Shown here: in pieces, positions 8,923 to 15,276 of the stretch | How the letters are laid out: each line of letters starts with the position of its first letter | Numbering within the stretch: position 1 is the stretch's first letter | NCBI GenBank assembly: GCA_016213945.1 | Contig: JACQZF010000032.1 | Span: 84,324-134,293, forward strand | Direction: 5' to 3' | Length of the DNA stretch: 49,970 bases | Origin: Nitrospirota bacterium | GTDB taxonomy: Bacteria; Nitrospirota; Thermodesulfovibrionia; UBA6902 | Translations under genes and position numbers: made by a program | The notes under the pieces: generated by a model | What the model was told of the DNA's origin: nothing | Database searches by the model: none | Seen by the model: the letters and a program-made list of their open reading frames with translations, nothing else

Positions 8923-10279
8923 GGTGTTTTCTTGAAGGATGCTTTTTGTCCTGCAATAGCATGTCCCACAGCGTGCCGGAGTAGCCCATCTTGTGAAGCA
9001 TCCGCAGGCTGCTGTCAAATGTGTCCGGCGGAAAGATACAGTGGCGGATTGAAGCGAAGGCCTCAGTCAGTGTCTTTTCCAGCCAGTCCTTATCAACCGC
9101 TGGCGAGATATAATAAATCGGTTTAAGCATATCGTTGTCCGGCAAGAGGACCTTTTCCTTTAATGCAATTTTTGCAAGATGGGTATCAGGCAGTATCCTT
9201 ATTCCCATAAAAATAAATACAACGCATTTTTGCAATCTCTTGATATTCTCGATTCCCTCAAGCACGGTCTCCTGCGTTTCGCCCGGACAGCCGAACATGA
9301 AAAAATGCGACGCGGAGACCCCGTGCCTGACAAACAGATCGTTGCACTCCGCGATGTCCTGAAAGGAAAATCCCTTGCCCAATTTCCTGAGGGTAGTGTC
9401 GCTCGCGGCATCAGAGCCGATCTCAACGGCGATAAGCCCTGTCTCCTTCATCATCTCCACGATCTCGTCATTCAACCCCTGCGGTTTAAAAAATCCGGTC
9501 CACGGCACCGTGACCTTGCGGCGCAGCATCTCGTTTATCACGCCGAGGTAAGCGCCTTCGTCGTCATTGAAAACGGAATCCACAAAGAAGATATATTTTA
9601 CTTTATGCACATTGGCGAGCAGCTCTATGTCATCGACAACCGATCGCGGGTCTCTCTGCCGGATGCCTGGACCTTCCAATACCGGGTATGAGCAGTAAAT
9701 GCACTTGTGGGTGCATCCGCGTTTTGTCTGCACGGAAGCGATATTGCCGCTCTGCAGATAATATTTTATCAGGTCCTCATCGTAGTGAGCAGGGAATATT
9801 TCCGCTCCGGAAAGCCTTGTCGCGGAACCGATTACCCGCGTTTCAGGATAAATGCCGTTGGCCGCATCTGCGGCAAACTTTACCGCCAGAGATTCGCCTT
9901 CCCCAACGATGCCGTAATCCGCGCCTGTCTCATTCAGGATCAATTCCGGCATCAACGAAAAACCAGCTCCGCCCAACAACACCTTTGCAGTGGAAACTTC
10001 CCTGATCTTCTTCACGATAGTTTTTACATTTTCGATGTAATACTGTTCATTCATGAGATTGACATTATCAACGTTGCGTATGGAGATGCCTATCAGCTCC
10101 GGAGTGAATTTTTCTATTTCCCTCCCAACGGCGTTCAGAAAGTCTTCATACTGGAGGATGTCGAATTGGCGCACATCGTGTCCAGCTTTTTTCAAAGCAG
10201 CCGCGATTATGCTGACTCCGAGCGGATAGATCGGGTACGGCGAAACAGTCGTGTTGGATGAGATCAATAGTATCTTCAT
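8909..10279 (-). CDS. B12-binding-type radical SAM protein (first)
   Basis: 456 residues. The N-terminus (MKILLISSN, YPLGVSIIAAALKKAGHDV) has the Rossmann-like layout of cobalamin-binding domains in class B radical SAM enzymes. The radical SAM cluster motif is C189-x3-C193-x2-C196. Family members do methylations, ring contractions or other C-C chemistry using a [4Fe-4S] cluster, S-adenosylmethionine and often cobalamin. Its tight coupling to the glycosyltransferase and its place in the cluster point to tailoring of the acyl/polyene product. The reaction cannot be read from sequence. It is followed upstream by a second radical SAM gene across a long palindrome. Confidence 0.88.
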   Translation of the reverse strand: MKILLISSNTTVSPYPIYPLGVSIIAAALKKAGHDVRQFDILQYEDFLNAVGREIEKFTPELIGISIRNVDNVNLMNEQYYIENVKTIVKKIREVSTAKVLLGGAGFSLMPELILNETGADYGIVGEGESLAVKFAADAANGIYPETRVIGSATRLSGAEIFPAHYDEDLIKYYLQSGNIASVQTKRGCTHKCIYCSYPVLEGPGIRQRDPRSVVDDIELLANVHKVKYIFFVDSVFNDDEGAYLGVINEMLRRKVTVPWTGFFKPQGLNDEIVEMMKETGLIAVEIGSDAASDTTLRKLGKGFSFQDIAECNDLFVRHGVSASHFFMFGCPGETQETVLEGIENIKRLQKCVVFIFMGIRILPDTHLAKIALKEKVLLPDNDMLKPIYYISPAVDKDWLEKTLTEAFASIRHCIFPPDTFDSSLRMLHKMGYSGTLWDMLLQDKKHPSRKHHAAG

Positions 10280-10305
10280 TATGTCATTACCATATTGTCA
10301 ACTCA

Positions 10306-10427
10306 CAAATGAAGCAGATGTTGTGAGGAAATTTATTTGTCGATACCTTATACAGGCGAACGGCTGTTCGCCTGTTAATTAAATCTATCGAATTAAATAA
10401 ATTTTCGAACAATGTCTGCTTCATTTG
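10306..10427. repeat. Long near-perfect palindrome between the two radical SAM genes
   Basis: Arms 10306-10338 and 10395-10427 are close reverse complements (AAATGAAGCAGA... and ...TCTGCTTCATTT). Inside is a perfect hairpin, CAGGCGAAC (10353-10361) with GTTCGCCTG (10366-10374). The right arm includes the last codons and stop of the upstream radical SAM gene. The structure is MITE-like; no coding capacity is seen. Confidence 0.75.
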
Positions 10428-11668
10428 GTCCATCTGCCTCTTCTGAGGCGGCTCCCTTTGTAAGTGCCGTCGGCCTTTTCCTTCTCAATCACCTTGAGGA
10501 ACAATTTCGCCATTTGAAGGTTCTGGCTGCAATCGCGGTAGAACGTGTCCCAAGCGTAGAAAAACATTTTCTGCAGCGCATCCACGCTCATCTTTGCGGG
10601 CTGAAAAACGACCTCGGCCCCCGTGTAGTGCAGCCAGTCATTGTGGAGAATTCTTTTCTGCTTCTCAAGGTCTGCCCTGATTGGCGTATGGGGAAACGGC
10701 GTGAGTATTGTAAATTCCGCCAGGTCCAGCTCGATCTCAAGCAGGAAATCAACAAGACGCTTGATGTAATCTTCATCATGGTCGTCCATGCCGAGGATAA
10801 TGGTCCCTTCCACACCGATGCCGCGTTCCTTGAGCCTCTTCACCCGCCTCCGTATGTGGTCCGATGTATCGAAGACCGCCTGATACACATACCAGCAGCC
10901 TGCCTCTGCGGCAAGGTCCAATATCTCGTCATCATCTTTGATGGGGTGAGAGATCCATTTCTTCTTCAGAGGTATCAAGGCCTTGAACAATTCCTTTTCC
11001 CATTCGTCATCCTGAGCGAGAGAATTGTCAACAAAGAAAAGCCGGTTGTTGTCGAGCTGTTCCAGTTCCCGGACCACCGCGTCAATCGCCCTGGCCCTGA
11101 ATTTCCGCCCGCCGAGAAAAGGCGTACAGCAGGGGAAACAGTTAAACCGGCAGCCGCGTGAGGCGTGCACAAGGTCTACCATCTGTACGCCCCGGTAGTT
11201 GTATAATTTGCGGTTTAAGATACTACGCCTCGCCGGGCCGATCAAATTCATGTCAGGAAAGTCATTGAGATAGTTGTAGACTTTTTTCAACTTATTATTT
11301 CTGACATCGTTTATGACTTCTTCAAATCTCCCCTCCGCCTCGCCGAGGAAGATCGCGTCCGCGTGCTGCATGGTTTCCTCGGAGTGCAGCATGGTCCCGA
11401 TACCGCCGAATATGACCGGGACGCCTTGTTTCCTGAAACGGTCCGCAAGCTCCCAGGCGCGCGGTATCTGGCAGGTGAGCATGACCGAGAAAGCCACAAG
11501 ATCAGCCTTTTCGTCAAAATCAACGGGCTGAATGTTCTCATCGTAAAAAGATATTTCAACGTCATCAGGTATGGCGGCCGCAAAACAGACAGGCCCGTGC
11601 GGCGGGAGGTGGAATTCCGTCTGCCTGTTTAACTTGGGCCATGAGGGATAGATAATTTTTATTTTCAT
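10421..11668 (-). CDS. B12-binding-type radical SAM protein (second)
   Basis: 415 residues. The N-terminal cobalamin-binding-like domain includes PPHGPVCFAAAIPDDVEISFYDE and the FGGIGTML loop. The radical SAM motif is C173-x3-C177-x2-C180 within SRGCRFNCFPCC. A GGRKFRARA segment follows, then a C-terminal helical domain. Like its neighbour it is expected to carry out SAM-dependent radical chemistry on a pathway intermediate. The ATG overlaps the end of the chain-length-factor-like gene by four bases (ATGA), with AAGGAAGAG as ribosome-binding site. Sequence identity to the first radical SAM protein looks low, so they probably do different steps. Confidence 0.87.
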   Translation of the reverse strand: MKIKIIYPSWPKLNRQTEFHLPPHGPVCFAAAIPDDVEISFYDENIQPVDFDEKADLVAFSVMLTCQIPRAWELADRFRKQGVPVIFGGIGTMLHSEETMQHADAIFLGEAEGRFEEVINDVRNNKLKKVYNYLNDFPDMNLIGPARRSILNRKLYNYRGVQMVDLVHASRGCRFNCFPCCTPFLGGRKFRARAIDAVVRELEQLDNNRLFFVDNSLAQDDEWEKELFKALIPLKKKWISHPIKDDDEILDLAAEAGCWYVYQAVFDTSDHIRRRVKRLKERGIGVEGTIILGMDDHDEDYIKRLVDFLLEIELDLAEFTILTPFPHTPIRADLEKQKRILHNDWLHYTGAEVVFQPAKMSVDALQKMFFYAWDTFYRDCSQNLQMAKLFLKVIEKEKADGTYKGSRLRRGRWTK

Positions 11669-12336
11669 TGATCTCTTCCTTTGCGTAAGCTCGAAAATTC
11701 TTTTACCAGCTTGTCCTGCGGCATGTCCCTGCTCAATATGGCCCCGGCCTTATCAGCGTCACACAGAAAATCTTTATTCGCAGTGTTGTCTCTCATGAGA
11801 GTAAAATAAACAGCCTCATTTTCCCCTGTCATTCCCGCGAGCATCGCTGTGGTTTCCTCAGAGAGGAGCATCTCCGATGCCGTTGTAATTACCTTCAGCA
11901 GCGATTTCTTCGGGGCGGAAGAGAAAAACACCGGGCCCTGTAAACCAAAATGAATTGCCGCTTCTCCAAGCGGGCTTGACGGCAGCGTGTAAATAAAGAG
12001 ATTGCCCCTCGCCAGGGTCCGCCCGCAATTCACGTAGTCATTGAAATAATCAATGTCCGCCTGCAAAGAACCTGAATCGTTAGCGCCGATGGCACCGATG
12101 TCCTGCTTTAGCTCCGGCGAGTAATCAATTCCCGCGTCCTTCAATGCGAGCGCGATTGCGTAACAGGTCAGCTTTGATATTCTATCAAGCCTGCCGAAAT
12201 ATTTAAACGGATGGGAGAAGAGCTTTTTGGACAAGCCGCCAAAACCGGTATCGCCCTCATAGGCGACCCTGGTCCCCTTTGCGATGCAGCCGTATCCCCT
12301 CGCATCGATCCATCCTATGCCGTGAATGTTAATCAT
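11665..12336 (-). CDS. Chain-length-factor-like ketosynthase homologue without active-site Cys
   Basis: 223 residues matching the N-terminal half of ketosynthases (HGIGWIDARGYG, YAIALALKDAGI, IGANDSGSLQADIDYFNDYV, EAAIHFGLQGP). Where the nucleophilic Cys would stand, the sequence reads FSSAPKKS, so it cannot catalyse condensation itself. This matches the short KS-CLF partner proteins of aryl-polyene systems (ApeC type), which dimerise with a true ketosynthase and set chain length. It directly abuts the active ketosynthase gene: the stop of one and the ATG of the next are adjacent. That spacing supports an obligate heterodimer. Confidence 0.82.
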   Translation of the reverse strand: MINIHGIGWIDARGYGCIAKGTRVAYEGDTGFGGLSKKLFSHPFKYFGRLDRISKLTCYAIALALKDAGIDYSPELKQDIGAIGANDSGSLQADIDYFNDYVNCGRTLARGNLFIYTLPSSPLGEAAIHFGLQGPVFFSSAPKKSLLKVITTASEMLLSEETTAMLAGMTGENEAVYFTLMRDNTANKDFLCDADKAGAILSRDMPQDKLVKEFSSLRKGRDQ

Positions 12337-13467
12337 TTACCTAACCACCAGCGCCGTATTTATACCGCTGAAACCCGCGTTTGTTATGAGCGCCATTTTC
12401 TTATTAGCTAATGCGCGCTGTTTATTTGAAACCCATCCATGCGCGTCATCATCGGCAGCTTTTAGATTAACAGTAGGCGGAATTACTTTCTCCTTTAACG
12501 CCCTGAGCGCCGTTATTGTTTCAACAAGGCCCGCTGCCCCAAGTGTGTGCCCAATGGCCCCTTTGACTGAATAAACGGGCAACTTATTTTTAAACACGAA
12601 ATGAAATGCCCGCATCTCCATAGCGTCGTTATAAACCGTTCCAGTGCCATGCGCTGAGATGAAACTGATGCCGCCTTCATCCGCACCCGCGGACCTTAAT
12701 GCCTTGTTCACGGCCATTATCAGTCCGTCGCTCGTGCGCGAAGGGCCTGTCATGTGGTTGGCGTCGTCGCTCATCCCCCAGCCCGCTATTTCACCAATGA
12801 TATTTCTTTTCTCCCTTTTTGCCCTCGCATCGCTCATGAGCAGCGCATATGCCGCGGCCTCACCGAGGCTCAGGCCGCTCCTTTTTTTATCAAAAGGCCT
12901 TGCAGCAGATTTTTCGAGCGCCATCAGCGAAGAGAAACCCGCGTAAACAAATTCCGTGACGCTGTCGCAGGCAGTTACTAAAACGCAATCGCCGTGTCCG
13001 CTGCGTATCATCGACGCGGCCCTTGCCAATGCCGTTGATGATGAAGCGCAGGCAGCGGAGATGATCATTCCTCTGTCTTTGACCCCGGCGAGGGCCGAGA
13101 TCTTTTTCAGGAGTTTATGCGGATTGCTGTCTGAAGCCTCTCCCCTGTCTGTAAGAAATTTTTTCTCAAGCAGATCGATCTCTCCTTTTGTCGTTGCCAG
13201 AATAAGTTTTGCGTCTTCCGGTATCGATGCGGAATTGTCTTTGAACAGCAGCCTGAACATCTGCATCACCAGAGAATCTTTCTTAAGATATTTCAGGCCA
13301 TTAATTACGGCCGCATGATCAGACTGGAATGCTTTGGTGTTAAACCTGTCTATTTTTGAAATCGCCGTCGCGCCGGATCTTATGCCGTTCCAGAGCGCGT
13401 CAGTCCCCGCTCCAAACGCGGTGACCATATCGCATGAGACAACAACTGCTTTTGTTTCAGTTAACAT
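12337..13467 (-). CDS. Beta-ketoacyl-ACP synthase, ApeO-like
   Basis: 376 residues with an intact ketosynthase active site: Cys140 in SAACASS, His273 in SAHGTGT and His307 in GAIGHTLG. It would condense malonyl-ACP with the growing acyl chain. It is transcribed immediately ahead of the Cys-less chain-length-factor-like partner, as in aryl-polyene ApeO-ApeC pairs. It is distinct from the more FabF-like ketosynthase at 22470-23696, so the cluster has two active condensing enzymes. No Shine-Dalgarno site is obvious before the ATG. Confidence 0.9.
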   Translation of the reverse strand: MLTETKAVVVSCDMVTAFGAGTDALWNGIRSGATAISKIDRFNTKAFQSDHAAVINGLKYLKKDSLVMQMFRLLFKDNSASIPEDAKLILATTKGEIDLLEKKFLTDRGEASDSNPHKLLKKISALAGVKDRGMIISAACASSSTALARAASMIRSGHGDCVLVTACDSVTEFVYAGFSSLMALEKSAARPFDKKRSGLSLGEAAAYALLMSDARAKREKRNIIGEIAGWGMSDDANHMTGPSRTSDGLIMAVNKALRSAGADEGGISFISAHGTGTVYNDAMEMRAFHFVFKNKLPVYSVKGAIGHTLGAAGLVETITALRALKEKVIPPTVNLKAADDDAHGWVSNKQRALANKKMALITNAGFSGINTALVVR

Positions 13468-13494
13468 TAATTTAAAATCTCAAACTGCCGTGCT

Positions 13495-13552
13495 GTCATT
13501 CCGGCTTGTCCGGAATCCTTTTTCGGAAAGACTCCCGACAAGCGGGAGTGAC
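13495..13552. repeat. Cruciform repeat copy B
   Basis: Outer GTCA/TGAC, hairpin TTCCGGcttgtCCGGAA, short central stem and hairpin CTCCCGacaagCGGGAG. It is a shorter variant of the element at 7597, 14113 and 25383, and lies between the ketosynthase and thioesterase genes. Confidence 0.65.
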
Positions 13553-13579
13553 AAACGTCCGGCTAATTATTCATAGCTT

Positions 13580-14062
13580 TTAACTGTGAAACTCTCCGGC
13601 CTTCCATTTCGTCCTGCATCTTTCAAGCAAAGGAGGCGATATTATGCAAACCTCTCCGGTCGCTGCGGCGGTCAGCACCTGCACCGTGTATCCGCTCGTT
13701 GCGATACTGCCGTCTTCCTTTAAAAGATAATACTCCGTGTTAATGCGTGAACTCTCGTCCCACACCAGGACGGCCCGTATTGTAAATACCTCCCCCAGAC
13801 AGAGGGGCTTCAGATAATCAATGTAAAGTTGAGCAATAGGGGCGCGCAGGCCAGACTCGTAAAAATCCTTATACGACAGGCCGCATACCCTGCCAAGCTC
13901 CTCGGAGCCTTCCTCAAAAAAGACCGGGTATCTGCCGTGCCAGACTATGCCAAGGAGATCAACTTCATTGAAATGAACACGCCGTTTAACTTCAACCACA
14001 ACCGGCTCCGGCGCTCCCTCGGCCCTCTTAAAATAATTTTTAGCTCTCCGCCTGTTTTCCAT
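13580..14062 (-). CDS. Acyl-CoA/ACP thioesterase, 4HBT hotdog (YbgC/ApeK-like)
   Basis: 160 residues with a single hotdog fold. The motif VDLLGIVWHGRYPVFFEEG corresponds to the catalytic Asp and the helix of YbgC-type thioesterases, with the D-x-x-G-x-V-x-H pattern kept. It probably releases or edits thioester-bound acyl intermediates of the cluster. Similar thioesterases occur in aryl-polyene clusters. The ends are flanked by cruciform repeats B and C. Confidence 0.85.
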   Translation of the reverse strand: MENRRRAKNYFKRAEGAPEPVVVEVKRRVHFNEVDLLGIVWHGRYPVFFEEGSEELGRVCGLSYKDFYESGLRAPIAQLYIDYLKPLCLGEVFTIRAVLVWDESSRINTEYYLLKEDGSIATSGYTVQVLTAAATGEVCIISPPLLERCRTKWKAGEFHS

Positions 14063-14112
14063 TTTTAATAAATTTATTTAGTGTCTGTCCATAAATTGCT
14101 GTTTGCTATTTT

Positions 14113-14194
14113 CGTCATGCCCGAAGTCTTTAATCGGGCATCCAGAACTTACTAAGAAAACTGGATTCCCGCTCAACAGATTGCGGGAATGACG
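14113..14194. repeat. Cruciform repeat copy C
   Basis: Outer stem CGTCAT (14113-14118) with ATGACG (14189-14194), hairpin GCCCG..CGGGC, central ATCCAG/CTGGAT, and hairpin TTCCCGC..GCGGGAA. Apart from the hairpin loops it is built like copy A. Confidence 0.75.
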
Positions 14195-14222
14195 ATTCAA
14201 TGTTCGAGTTTACGGACAAACT

Positions 14223-14606
14223 CTATTTAAATTCCACCTTTAGTTTCAACTCCGATATTTTTTTGTTGCCTTTGCTGAAGTAAGCCCTCAGGATAAAGTC
14301 AGCGTCTGTCTTGTCAATGCCTTTGCACATGCAGGTTATTTCTTCAGAAGGAGAAACGGTCGCGAAAAACTTCGCAAGGACGATCTCCTTCAGCACGACT
14401 TTTCTTTTTTTCCATTTCTCAAGCATTGTCACGGCGCACTGTATCTGGCATACGCCGGGCAGTATCTTGTTGCCTGGGAAATGGCCCTGAAAGCCTATGA
14501 ACTCTTCGGGGAAAGTAAAGCGCGCGATCAGCCCCGGGGTTTCTTTGACCGTCCCTTCTTCCAAGCCGCTCATGCATTTTTCGATCTCTCTTTTTATGGC
14601 ACTCAC
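14223..14606 (-). CDS. 3-Hydroxyacyl-ACP dehydratase, ApeI-like hotdog protein
   Basis: 127 residues. FQGHFPGNKILPGVCQIQ is the FabA/FabZ active-site helix with the catalytic His in GHFPG. It should remove water from 3-hydroxyacyl-ACP to give the 2,3-double bond needed for a conjugated polyene. The start is GTG at 14606, overlapping the upstream lipoprotein stop by four bases (GTGA), with AAGGAG at suitable spacing. A second dehydratase-like hotdog domain is fused to the radical SAM protein at 18477-19949, matching the two-dehydratase logic (ApeI and ApeP) of aryl-polyene systems. Confidence 0.88.
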   Translation of the reverse strand: MSAIKREIEKCMSGLEEGTVKETPGLIARFTFPEEFIGFQGHFPGNKILPGVCQIQCAVTMLEKWKKRKVVLKEIVLAKFFATVSPSEEITCMCKGIDKTDADFILRAYFSKGNKKISELKLKVEFK

Positions 14607-15268
14607 CCCTTGATCTCCTTCAATTTTATTGTCAGGCCGTAACCGTATTTGTAATTATCTAAGATAATACCTGAAGGATATATTTTTCCATCTTTCTGCC
14701 GGTATTCGTAATATGAAACGCGCCAGTTAAGCCTGTTGTCCTCATAATAATTTTTTTCGACCAGATGACCGCCTGCGCCTGCAAATATGTATTCAACGAC
14801 TCCCGCCCCAAGCGGTTCATCGAATATGACCTTGTACTTTTTCTTTTTTACTTCAGCCGAGGCAGATGGTGTCAGGTCAAAATAGACCCTCCTGATGTCC
14901 TCACCGACCGTGGCGGTGAAGTTGCCTTTCTTTGTGAATTGCTCCATCGCGAAATGGGAGTCTATCCGGTCTTTATCGCCTGCTAATTCAAACAGCTTTA
15001 CACCCATGGGATTTATGCAGACCACGGTGAAGGTTTTCTCCTTTGCATCTACCTTTATGTAGCCAAGCGCTGATAACTTGTTTCCGCTGTAATCAAAGAC
15101 GATCGAGTTTATGAGCATGAAATTTTCAGGCGAACGGTCCCTGAACTCCTCCACAAGCGTCCACGGGTCTGCACTTTCCATCGGGACATTAGAAGTCTTC
15201 TGGAAAGGAATGCCGGCGCATGAGGTGAGGCAAACAAATAAGATTAGGATTATCAGTAAACGTTTCAT
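14603..15268 (-). CDS. Outer-membrane-type lipoprotein of aryl-polyene-cluster kind (DUF3261-like)
   Basis: 221 residues with a lipoprotein signal (MKRLLIILILFVCL, lipobox LTSC). The mature part is beta-rich, with repeated short strands as in LolB-like carrier folds. Small lipoproteins of this sort (DUF3261) accompany the LolA-like protein and MMPL exporter in aryl-polyene clusters, and the three genes lie together here too. It probably receives the exported product at the outer membrane; that role is inferred. The ATG at 15268 is chosen over a codon at 15310 because only it gives a clean signal peptide. Confidence 0.75.
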   Translation of the reverse strand: MKRLLIILILFVCLTSCAGIPFQKTSNVPMESADPWTLVEEFRDRSPENFMLINSIVFDYSGNKLSALGYIKVDAKEKTFTVVCINPMGVKLFELAGDKDRIDSHFAMEQFTKKGNFTATVGEDIRRVYFDLTPSASAEVKKKKYKVIFDEPLGAGVVEYIFAGAGGHLVEKNYYEDNRLNWRVSYYEYRQKDGKIYPSGIILDNYKYGYGLTIKLKEIKG

Positions 15269-15276
15269 AGTATCTC

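Noticed and set aside
8914-9018. Upstream extension of the glycosyltransferase reading frame
   Set aside because: It lies wholly within the coding end of the first radical SAM gene and does not match the glycosyltransferase N-terminus; ATG 8922 was chosen.
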